Of a stretch of DNA of 64,000 nt, positions 1 through 6,631 are shown piece after piece (the stretch's first letter is position 1; every line of letters begins with the position of its first letter). Under the pieces are notes generated by a model. That model was not told the origin of the DNA and made no database searches. It worked only from the letters and a program-made list of their open reading frames with translations. This DNA comes from an uncultured Roseburia sp. Its GTDB lineage: Bacteria > Bacillota > Clostridia > Lachnospirales > Lachnospiraceae. Position numbers and translations under genes: made by a program. The stretch lies in assembly GCA_944380515.1 (NCBI GenBank), contig CALWHT010000038.1:1-64000 (forward strand), written 5' to 3'.

Positions 1-184
1 CCGGAAAGTTTCCCTTCCGGAGATTTTCCCTAACCTTAGAACAGAAAAATAAACTGAAACTAAACAGCCTGCAAATAAAAAGTCAAGGCTAAATTGATGA
101 ACATTGAAAATTTTATACAGGTTGAAAAATAGGTATCACAATAAGACCACCACACTTATGCTGGCCTGAAAAAGCGTTGTGGAA

Positions 185-1396
185 TTATTCGGATTCTGGA
201 AGCGATGAAAGATATTCTTTCACTCGACCATAGTAGATCCGCAAAAATTTATTGGCTCCGGCAGTCATATAGACATAATAAGCCTTACCTTGGGCTCGTT
301 TCTTATCGAGGAATTGATAAACAGGATCATCCTGGGGCTTGGTTTTGATTAAAACATCCATTACCTGAAACAGGGTCTTGCGGAGATCTGCAGAGCCTCG
401 TTTGGAAGTTGGAACACTCTTTTGCTCATAAGAGCCAGATTCATTCACGCCGGGATCCACGCCAGCAAAAGCTGTGAGCGCGCCTTTGTGAGTGAAACGG
501 GTCACATCGCCAACCTCAGCCATGAGTTGTGGACCAAGTGATGGACCTACGCCTTTCATCTGCATGACGATAGGATATTCTGGGAGTTTAGAGGCTGTTT
601 CGTTCATAAGGGAACGCAATTCTTCCACAGTTACAGAGGCATTGTTCAGTTGGTCAATCGCCTGTTTGATAATGAGCTTCGTTACATCATCCTTTGGAAG
701 TATAGGAACAAGTTCCTTTGCTTTTCCATAGATTTCCTCAGCTTTTGGCTGGCTGAAGTTGTACTTCTTTCTTTTGCACCACTTCTGATAGTGGTCAATG
801 AAGGCATTTAAGGACATCTTACGAACACAGTCCACATGCCAGTAAGTGGATGCAAAATCAACCCATTTCTGGCTGCCGTCATTTCGTGCAGGACTGTCAA
901 AGTAGTAATTGACGCCAGGATAGGTTTGATCAAGGATGCCGATGAGGTTGTTCTTCATAGCCGTCTTGTGCTTCATGTAAAAGCTGAACTGACGGTTCAT
1001 GGTTTTGAGCTGATTGCGTAATTCATCCATAACACTATACTGTTTGAGATTTTGCCACTTGTCAAGTGCATATCGGGCGATTTTGACGGCATCCGCTTTA
1101 TCGGACTTAACCTTACGAAGGGAATCATTGTCAAAGTCCTTGATAAGCTTTGGGTTGACGGCGCTGACGAATAAGTTGGCCTCGGAAAGTTGATGAGCAA
1201 GGACTTCATAATAACGTCCGGTATGCTCCATGACAATACGGGATTCCCCCTTAACGGAATGGATAAGTTTAACAAGAGACTTAATGTCACTGGCTGTGTG
1301 TTTGACCTCGAAAGGCGAAGCAACAATCTCGCCAAAAGGACGCATGATAGCAACCATACTTTTACCCTTAGAAACATCGATACCTACTGCGTTCAT
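185..1396 (-). CDS. IS110-family transposase (DEDD recombinase)
   Basis: This 403-residue protein catalyses insertion and excision of its element. The N-terminal RuvC-like domain shows the DEDD set as D7 (GIDVSK), E57 (VMEHTG), D99 and D102 (SDKADA). The C-terminal half carries the transposase-20 region with the motifs GVGP, FAGVDP and SKRGSADLRK, where the family's nucleophilic serine lies. Length is normal, so it may be active. The start is supported by AAGGAG a few bases upstream of the ATG. In this family a bridge RNA encoded in a flanking non-coding end guides target choice. The gene is read on the minus strand, opposite to the YbjQ-like gene beside it. Confidence 0.93.
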   Translation of the reverse strand: MNAVGIDVSKGKSMVAIMRPFGEIVASPFEVKHTASDIKSLVKLIHSVKGESRIVMEHTGRYYEVLAHQLSEANLFVSAVNPKLIKDFDNDSLRKVKSDKADAVKIARYALDKWQNLKQYSVMDELRNQLKTMNRQFSFYMKHKTAMKNNLIGILDQTYPGVNYYFDSPARNDGSQKWVDFASTYWHVDCVRKMSLNAFIDHYQKWCKRKKYNFSQPKAEEIYGKAKELVPILPKDDVTKLIIKQAIDQLNNASVTVEELRSLMNETASKLPEYPIVMQMKGVGPSLGPQLMAEVGDVTRFTHKGALTAFAGVDPGVNESGSYEQKSVPTSKRGSADLRKTLFQVMDVLIKTKPQDDPVYQFLDKKRAQGKAYYVYMTAGANKFLRIYYGRVKEYLSSLPESE

Positions 1397-1508
1397 AAAT
1401 TTGTCACTCCTTAAGAATTAATAATGCAATGGATAAGCACCAGTTTTACTCATTGCCTATTCAATCTACTGTGGTGTGACACGAATGCGCCTAAGACGAT
1501 TCAACCTG
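1397..1508 (-). ncRNA. Possible IS110 bridge RNA region (left end)
   Basis: This is the non-coding left end between the tentative element boundary and the transposase start. In IS110-group elements such as IS621 this position encodes the bridge RNA that pairs with target and donor DNA; in the IS1111 group it lies at the other end, here 68-184. I can see the position and size but did not derive a two-loop fold by hand, so the call rests on family knowledge and location. The transposase ribosome site lies at its downstream edge. Confidence 0.35.
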
Positions 1509-1691
1509 CATAAAACGAACGCTGCGAATGAGGAGCTGGTTATCAGTCTATTTTACGGACGCGAAGTCCAAGAAAGGAAGACGACATACCTATTGCTCCA
1601 TCATTATACAGCTTAAGCAACAAGATGGGTAATTCCTTACTGGCTGTAAGGGATATTAACCATAAATATATTGTAGTAGGGAGGAATACAG

Positions 1692-2297
1692 ATGGAGGAG
1701 AAAATGATTTTATGTTGCAAAACATGCGGTAATTATTTCTATTCAGGAGAGAGCACCGCAAAGTGTGATTATTGCGGAGGGAATACAGAGGTTCTCTTTA
1801 CAGAGCAGGAAGTATCTTCCATTGATAAGTTGGAATTGGATGAGCTGATTTGGATATCGCGTGAGAAATATAAATTTGATAATGCTGAATACAGCGAAGA
1901 ATTATGGAAAAGCAGGGAATATAAAGAGAGCGTGAACAAAAAAGAGGGACTGAAAATCAAAGAAATGGTACATATGCTGACTACCGGGTATAATTTTGAG
2001 GGTTATAATATCGTGGCTTATAGAAAGGTTATCACCGGAGAGGTAGTACTTGGAACGGGATTTCTTTCAGAATTTGCAGCGTCCTTTTCGGATTTTTTTG
2101 GTGTGGAATCAAATACATTTTCTGATAAAATGGAGAAGGCTAAAGAAGCGGCGTTGGATAAAATGATAAAAAACTCTGTCGAAGCGGGCGGAAATGCCAT
2201 TATTGGCGTAGACTTTGATTATATCACATTTGCATACAACATGATAGGAGTTGTGGCGAGCGGAACATCGGTAGTTATTGAAAAAATACAGGCTTAA
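1692..2297 (+). CDS. YbjQ/UPF0145-like protein with N-terminal zinc ribbon
   Basis: The 201-residue product starts with a zinc-ribbon-like pair of CxxC motifs (C9/C12 and C25/C28), followed by a charged linker. From about residue 95 it resembles the YbjQ (UPF0145, putative heavy-metal-binding) fold: TTGYNFEGY, a long helix rich in Lys and Glu, then GGNAIIGVDFDY and a final beta-strand. The molecular role of this family is not established. No signal peptide or membrane segment is visible, so it is probably cytosolic. A GGGAGG ribosome site precedes the ATG. It stands alone between the IS110 element and a decayed remnant. Confidence 0.75.
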   Translation: MEEKMILCCKTCGNYFYSGESTAKCDYCGGNTEVLFTEQEVSSIDKLELDELIWISREKYKFDNAEYSEELWKSREYKESVNKKEGLKIKEMVHMLTTGYNFEGYNIVAYRKVITGEVVLGTGFLSEFAASFSDFFGVESNTFSDKMEKAKEAALDKMIKNSVEAGGNAIIGVDFDYITFAYNMIGVVASGTSVVIEKIQA

Positions 2298-2362
2298 ACC
2301 TCTGGATATATACTCAGGAGCTTATTGTTTCTTCAATTAAAACGTGCATCCTTCTATAATGG

Positions 2363-2452
2363 CAGTCAGGAATGGATGCCGAAAGAGTATATGCGAAGGG
2401 CTATTCCGGAGGCGGGGAAACACTCCTTAATTCTTGTGGGACACATGAGTAA
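2363..2452 (+). pseudogene. Remnant of an alpha/beta hydrolase (nucleophile elbow only)
   Basis: In one frame the DNA between the YbjQ-like gene and the LysR gene reads GMDAERVYAKGYSGGGETL. This matches the nucleophile elbow (GYSxGGET) of clostridial serine-hydrolase or prolyl-oligopeptidase-like proteins. The frame is closed by stops just upstream and at 2450-2452, and no start codon or other domain is present. I read it as the remains of a degraded gene. It is short, so chance resemblance cannot be excluded. Confidence 0.4.
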
Positions 2453-2467
2453 ATGGGCGGTGGAAGG

Positions 2468-3301
2468 TCAGATAAACAGTTTTTTTACCTGAGTCAGCTT
2501 TTCCCTGAGACAGACGGTGTAATAGGTCACACTTGCCTCTGGATCCAGAATCGGGACAATCACACGGTTTTCCGGTTTTCCCTCTGTACGAATCGTGACG
2601 TCTGATACGAAGCAGGGCAGGGTTGAGGAAGCGACAAGCTCTTCCAGGTCAAATCGTTCATTCTGTACCAGAAAACGGGAGTGAGGCATTTTCTGTGCGG
2701 GCAGGCTGTGCCAGAAACCGATATTCGCATACAGGAGCATATTTTCTCCGTCCATATCCTTCATATAGAGCCCGTCCCGGTCTGCAAAGGGATGGGTTGG
2801 AGGAAGGGCGAAGCAGAGTGCCTCCGTTCCCGATTCCCTGCAATAGAAGGTATCGTCATTTGGTTGATAAGGAAGGATAATGATCTGATAGAGTCCGGTT
2901 TTTAACCCTTCCAGCAGGGGAGTGCAGTCTTTGAGCTCGGAGGAAACGGTCATGTCAGGATAGAGCCGCGCGGCATTTTGAACCGCCGTCACCAGGGGCA
3001 TTGGAGCACATGCGCCAATCGAAATCGTATGGCTGGCGCGATCCAGCGCCCGGACTCCGTCGAGCATATCCTGTGTCAGTTCCAGTATCCTTTTGGCATA
3101 CTCCGCGGCCAGTTTTCCGTTTTCATGAAATGCCAGTTTGTTTTTGGAGCGGGCAAACAGGGGAACACCGAATTCAGATTCCAGTTTTTGCATGGAACGG
3201 GTGAGTGTAGGCTGGGACATATGAAGCACTTCGGCAGCCCTGGATAAAGTTCCGTATTCCGCGAAAGCGGAAAGCTGTTCCAGTTGGGATAATTCGGGCA
3301 T
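2468..3301 (-). CDS. LysR-family transcriptional regulator
   Basis: This 277-residue protein is a typical LysR regulator. A winged helix-turn-helix spans about residues 5-60 (FAEYGTLSRAAEVLHMSQPTLTR is cut here to its key part LSRAAEVLHMSQPTLTR). A periplasmic-binding-protein-like effector domain begins at about residue 90. It is divergently transcribed from the aldo-keto reductase gene, the classic arrangement for a LysR protein that controls its neighbour and itself. The effector is unknown. The intergenic region holds repeated ATTCATATT sequences that may be its binding site. Length is slightly short for the family (about 290-300), but both domains appear complete. Confidence 0.9.
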   Translation of the reverse strand: MPELSQLEQLSAFAEYGTLSRAAEVLHMSQPTLTRSMQKLESEFGVPLFARSKNKLAFHENGKLAAEYAKRILELTQDMLDGVRALDRASHTISIGACAPMPLVTAVQNAARLYPDMTVSSELKDCTPLLEGLKTGLYQIIILPYQPNDDTFYCRESGTEALCFALPPTHPFADRDGLYMKDMDGENMLLYANIGFWHSLPAQKMPHSRFLVQNERFDLEELVASSTLPCFVSDVTIRTEGKPENRVIVPILDPEASVTYYTVCLREKLTQVKKLFI

Positions 3302-3426
3302 TGTTCTCTCTCCTTTGCGATTCAGTATTCATATTAAGTATAGCACATTGCAGAATTCATATTGTACTTTTTTTTTGACGTTTTCTTATAATAAGGGCAG
3401 AAAAAGAAAACAAGGAGGACAAAAGC
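3302..3426. promoter_or_regulatory. Divergent LysR/reductase control region
   Basis: The 125-base intergenic region holds a perfect direct repeat ATTCATATT at 3327-3335 and 3355-3363, 28 bp apart and so near three helical turns. TATAAT at 3387-3392 is a plausible -10 for the reductase gene. No good -35 sits at the usual distance, which suits an activator-dependent promoter. Binding by the adjacent LysR protein is inference. Confidence 0.4.
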
Positions 3427-4278
3427 ATGGAATATGTAACCTTAAATAACGGAGTAAAAATGCCGATGGAGGGCTTTGGAGTTTATCAGGTGCCGGACCA
3501 GGCACAGTGTGAGCAGGCGGTTCTTGACGCTATCGCAAGCGGCTACCGGCTGATCGATACGGCGGCTGCTTATATGAACGAGGAGGCGGTAGGCAAAGCC
3601 ATCGCAAAGTGTGGTGTTCCCCGTGAGGAATTATTCATTACCACAAAGCTGTGGGTGCAGGACGCAAGCTATGAGGCTGCGAAAAAAGCGATTCAGCTCT
3701 CCCTTGGCAAACTGGGACTGGATTATCTGGATTTGTATCTGATCCATCAGCCCATGGGTGATTACATCGGTGCATATCGGGCAATGGAGGAAGCATGCAG
3801 GGAAGGAAAGCTTCGCGCGATCGGCGTATGCAACTGCTATCCTCATGTGCTTGCTGATATTTGCGAGACGGTGGATATTGTACCGGCAGTAAATCAGGTA
3901 GAGCTGCATCCCTTCTTCCAGCAGGAGAATGCACTTGCACTGATGAAGGAATACGGAGTACAGCCGGAGGCATGGGGCCCGTTTGCAGAAGGAAACCACG
4001 GAATCTTTACACACCCCGTATTGACCGAAATCGGAAAGAAATACGGAAAGAGCGCCGCTCAGGTCGCACTTCGGTGGAATATACAGCGCGGCGTGGTAGT
4101 CATTCCGAAATCCGTTCACAAAGAGCGTATGGAGCAGAATATGGATATCTGGGATTTCAGCCTTACCGAAGATGAAATGAAGAAAATTTCCGAGATGGAT
4201 TTGGGACACAGTGAGATTGTCAACCACTTCGCACCGGAGTTTGTAAGAATGCTGCACGGCTTGAAGGTCCATGACTAA
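3427..4278 (+). CDS. Aldo/keto reductase
   Basis: This 283-residue NAD(P)H-dependent oxidoreductase belongs to the group of 2,5-diketo-D-gluconate reductase-like enzymes. The catalytic tetrad is visible as D44, Y49 (LIDTAAAY), K74 (ITTKLW) and H107 (LIHQP). The cofactor-binding part near the C-terminus (VVIPKSVHKERMEQN) is intact, so it should be active on small aldehydes or ketones; the substrate cannot be told. An AAGGAGG-type ribosome site precedes the ATG. It is divergent from the LysR gene, which probably regulates it. Unlike the second reductase in this window (54543-55721) it has no iron-sulfur tail. Confidence 0.93.
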   Translation: MEYVTLNNGVKMPMEGFGVYQVPDQAQCEQAVLDAIASGYRLIDTAAAYMNEEAVGKAIAKCGVPREELFITTKLWVQDASYEAAKKAIQLSLGKLGLDYLDLYLIHQPMGDYIGAYRAMEEACREGKLRAIGVCNCYPHVLADICETVDIVPAVNQVELHPFFQQENALALMKEYGVQPEAWGPFAEGNHGIFTHPVLTEIGKKYGKSAAQVALRWNIQRGVVVIPKSVHKERMEQNMDIWDFSLTEDEMKKISEMDLGHSEIVNHFAPEFVRMLHGLKVHD

Positions 4279-4300
4279 GCGGTAAGGAGGCCTGTTTTCG

Positions 4301-4363
4301 ATGGTTTTCTATTTTACCGGAACCGGAAACATGGAACTTCATATCATAGATGCCGGTGATTGA
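4301..4363 (+). pseudogene. Truncated flavodoxin-like (EFR1-type) gene start
   Basis: A 20-codon frame with a good ribosome site (AAGGAGG) begins MVFYFTGTGN. This is the typical start and FMN phosphate-binding loop (TGTGN) of the flavodoxin domain in EFR1-family ferredoxin/flavodoxin proteins. After the loop the sequence no longer matches and a stop follows at 4361-4363. No iron-sulfur part is found downstream; a terminator begins within 15 bases. I take it as the 5' stump of a gene lost by deletion. Confidence 0.5.
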
Positions 4364-4373
4364 TACCGGAAAA

Positions 4374-4420
4374 AGAAAAAGCCCAAGGGGAAAGAAAACC
4401 CCATCGGGCTTTTCTTTTTT
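4374..4420 (+). terminator. Rho-independent terminator after the reductase
   Basis: AAAAGCCC and AAGGGG pair with CCCC and GGGCTTTT around an A-rich loop, and the stem is followed by a T-tract. It closes the aldo-keto reductase transcript and lies just before the pyrE promoter. Confidence 0.85.
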
Positions 4421-4426
4421 ACTGAA

Positions 4427-4455
4427 TTGAAAATCTCTATAGGGTATGATAGAAT
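4427..4455 (+). promoter_or_regulatory. Probable SigA promoter of pyrE
   Basis: TTGAAA (4427-4432) and TAGAAT (4450-4455) are separated by exactly 17 bp. The roughly 85-base leader that follows contains a hairpin, TTTCCTG (4477-4483) with CAGGAAA (4491-4497). An alternative pairing exists between CTTTTCC (4475-4481) and GGAAAAG (4499-4505). Confidence 0.5.
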
Positions 4456-4542
4456 TGAAAAGAATTTAATCAAGCTTTTCCTGATTTTGCCAGGAAAGGG
4501 AAAAGGCGTAAAAAGCCGACAAATACGGAGGTTTAGTGAAGG

Positions 4543-5220
4543 ATGGAAAGCTACAAGCAGGAATTTATTGAATTTATGGTGGAGAGCAACGTGCTCAAAT
4601 TCGGCGAGTTTACCTTAAAGAGCGGCAGAAAGTCCCCGTTTTTTATGAATGCGGGAGCTTATGTGACGGGCTCGCAGCTCATGCGGCTCGGGGAATATTA
4701 CGCGAAGGCAATTCACGAGCATTACGGGGATGATTTTGACGTTTTATTCGGGCCGGCATACAAGGGAATTCCGCTTTCGGTTGCGACGACGATTGCTTAT
4801 TCCAAATTATACGGAAAGGAAATCCGTTACTGCTCCAACCGCAAGGAGGTAAAGGATCACGGGGACACGGGCATTTTGCTTGGCAGCAAAATCAATGACG
4901 GCGATAAAGTGGTGATTATCGAGGACGTTACGACCTCCGGAAAATCTATCGAGGAGACCTATCCCATTGTAAAGGCGCAGGGAGATGTCGAAATTATCGG
5001 ACTGATGGTTTCGTTAAACCGCATGGAAAAAGGACTCGGCGGAAGCATGAGCGCACTCGACGAAATCCGGGAAAAGTACGGATTTGAGGCAAACGCCATT
5101 GTTACGATGGAGGAAGTCGTGGAGCATCTTTACAACAGAGAATGTCAGGGAAAAATTGTGATTAATGATGAAATAAAGACTGCAATTGACGCATACTATG
5201 AACAGTATGGATGCAGATAA
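4543..5220 (+). CDS. pyrE: Orotate phosphoribosyltransferase
   Basis: PyrE joins orotate to PRPP to give orotidine 5'-monophosphate in pyrimidine synthesis. The 225-residue protein has the PRPP-binding loop VVIIEDVTTSGKS at about residues 123-134 and the substrate region FTLKSGRKSPFF near residue 25. Both are diagnostic for this enzyme among phosphoribosyltransferases. Length is normal. It is not next to other pyr genes here and is followed by a VanZ-like gene whose longest frame overlaps its end. The cytosolic enzyme probably has its own promoter. Confidence 0.96.
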   Translation: MESYKQEFIEFMVESNVLKFGEFTLKSGRKSPFFMNAGAYVTGSQLMRLGEYYAKAIHEHYGDDFDVLFGPAYKGIPLSVATTIAYSKLYGKEIRYCSNRKEVKDHGDTGILLGSKINDGDKVVIIEDVTTSGKSIEETYPIVKAQGDVEIIGLMVSLNRMEKGLGGSMSALDEIREKYGFEANAIVTMEEVVEHLYNRECQGKIVINDEIKTAIDAYYEQYGCR

Positions 5221-5695
5221 TACGATGACAATTGGCAGAAAAAAGACCCGCCTGGCGGCGGTTATATTGTTTATACTCTATTTTGTGGTTCTGTTCTATT
5301 TCCTCTTTTTTTCCGAGGAAATGGGACGAACCTACAGTGAACGGACGTATCATTATAACCTGATTCCCTTTCGGGAGATCAGAAGATTTATTCACTACCG
5401 GAATGTTCTGGGGTTTGAAGCGGTGTTTTTGAATCTGGCGGGAAATATTGCAGCGTTCGTTCCTTTTGGGACGTTCCTTCCGCTGTTTTACCAAAGATGC
5501 AGGAAATGGGGTTACACCGCGCTCTACAGCTTCGAGCTGAGTCTTCTGGTGGAACTGCTGCAGTTGATTTTTAAGGTTGGCAGCTTTGATGTGGATGATT
5601 TGTTATTGAATACAATCGGAGGAATACTTGGCTTTTTCATATATGTTGCGGTCAGGTATCTTGGGAGAAAAAAGTATGGCGGCAAAAAGGCATAG
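5186..5695 (+). CDS. VanZ-like membrane protein
   Basis: This protein of up to 169 residues has about four membrane helices and the VanZ-family pattern: NLIPFREI after the first helix, NLAGNIAAFVPFGTFLP in the middle, and a final DVDDLLLNTIGG helix. VanZ-family proteins are linked to glycopeptide tolerance in some hosts, but most genomic copies have no known role. The start is uncertain. Several in-frame ATGs overlap or follow the pyrE stop, and the one at 5225 would avoid the overlap. It is probably cotranscribed with pyrE and with the next small membrane protein. Confidence 0.85.
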   Translation: MTHTMNSMDADNTMTIGRKKTRLAAVILFILYFVVLFYFLFFSEEMGRTYSERTYHYNLIPFREIRRFIHYRNVLGFEAVFLNLAGNIAAFVPFGTFLPLFYQRCRKWGYTALYSFELSLLVELLQLIFKVGSFDVDDLLLNTIGGILGFFIYVAVRYLGRKKYGGKKA

Positions 5696-6005
5696 AAGAA
5701 GTTACAAGTTTACAGATAAAACGCAGTCGAAGCGGGGGATGCTTTCCCTCGCTTTGGCTGTCGTATCATTGGCGGTATTTGTGGCGGTAGTCGCCGCGTC
5801 GTTTTCGACGGGCGGCAATGGCAGCATGTATTTGGGCAGCGCGGGGGTGGCCTCCATGCTGCTTAGTTTTGTTGCGCTGATACTTGCAATCGTAAGCCTG
5901 AGGGAGGAAAATTCCTATCGGCTGTTTCCCTATCTTGGGACGGTATTTTCCTTTCTGGCCGCAGGCATCTGGGTCGCAATGTACGTGGCGGGCTTTCTGC
6001 TATAG
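5676..6005 (+). CDS. Small membrane protein, DUF6142-like
   Basis: The start is placed at the ATG giving MAAKRHRRSYKF, which follows a GGGAGA ribosome site and overlaps the VanZ-like gene by 20 bases. The 109-residue product has a short basic N-terminus, then three hydrophobic segments (about residues 20-42, 53-72 and 83-105). The pattern RRSYKF, SKRGM and REENSYRLFPYLGT resembles a clostridial family I recall as DUF6142, sometimes mislabelled as a calcium:proton exchanger. No transport function can be supported from the sequence. The family name is from memory and should be treated as tentative. Confidence 0.6.
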   Translation: MAAKRHRRSYKFTDKTQSKRGMLSLALAVVSLAVFVAVVAASFSTGGNGSMYLGSAGVASMLLSFVALILAIVSLREENSYRLFPYLGTVFSFLAAGIWVAMYVAGFLL

Positions 6006-6026
6006 AAAGGCACGGAGGGAAAAGAG

Positions 6027-6608
6027 ATGACGGATTTTGAAAAACAGATTTCCTTTATCCTTGAACTGGATAAAATAAAAAAGATTACCAGGCAGACCTA
6101 TTTAAGCGACGGCAGCAGAAAAGAAAACGACGCGGAGCATTCCTGGCATCTGGCGCTTATGGCGTTTGTGCTCGCGGATTATGCCAACGAGCCAATTGAC
6201 GTTTTAAAGACCATGAAAATGGTTCTGCTTCACGATGTCATTGAGATTGACGCCGGGGACACCTACGCCTATGACACGGAGGGAAACAAGACGAAGCGTG
6301 AACGCGAATTAAAGGCGGCGGACCGGATTTTCGGGTTATTGCCGGAAAAACAAAAGGCAGAGTACCGTGCACTCTGGGATGAGTTTGAGGCGATGGAAAC
6401 GGCGGAAGCGAAGTTCGCCAATATGCTCGATAAGGTGCAGCCGCTGCTGTTAAACGATGCTTCGGGCGGCAAATCCTGGGAGGAACATGGCGTAAAGAAA
6501 GCCCAGGTGCTTGCAAGAAACGAGAGAACCCATGAGGGTTCGGAAACGCTCTGGTCTTATGCACAGAGCCTGATTGAAAAGAATGCCCAAAAAGGCAAAC
6601 TGCAATGA
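6027..6608 (+). CDS. HD-domain hydrolase (YfbR-like 5'-nucleotidase type)
   Basis: This 193-residue protein carries the HD-domain metal site: H38 within NDAEHSWH, H69-D70 within LLHDVIEIDAGD, and a later Asp in NMLDKVQPLLL. The same pattern occurs in YfbR-like deoxynucleoside 5'-monophosphatases, which trim dNMP pools. Substrate specificity cannot be read from sequence alone. It is cytosolic, with no extra domains. It begins 21 bases after the small membrane protein with a GGAGGG-type ribosome site and leads directly into the M29 aminopeptidase gene, so the four genes may be one transcript. Confidence 0.85.
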   Translation: MTDFEKQISFILELDKIKKITRQTYLSDGSRKENDAEHSWHLALMAFVLADYANEPIDVLKTMKMVLLHDVIEIDAGDTYAYDTEGNKTKRERELKAADRIFGLLPEKQKAEYRALWDEFEAMETAEAKFANMLDKVQPLLLNDASGGKSWEEHGVKKAQVLARNERTHEGSETLWSYAQSLIEKNAQKGKLQ

Positions 6609-6631
6609 TGTGAGCGGAGGTATGAAACGGA

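Larger units (their letters stand above)
68..1510 (-). mobile_element. IS110-family insertion sequence (ends tentative)
   Basis: A single transposase gene read on the minus strand is flanked by about 110 to 120 bases of non-coding DNA on each side, which fits the usual 1.4-1.5 kb IS110 layout. I see no clear terminal inverted repeats, as expected for the IS110 group. The only shared end signal I found is the hexamer CCTGCA, at 68-73 and 1505-1510, followed by AT-rich DNA in both places. I use it as a tentative boundary because IS110 elements recombine at a short core present at both ends. Presence of the element is secure; the exact ends are inference. Confidence 0.7.
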
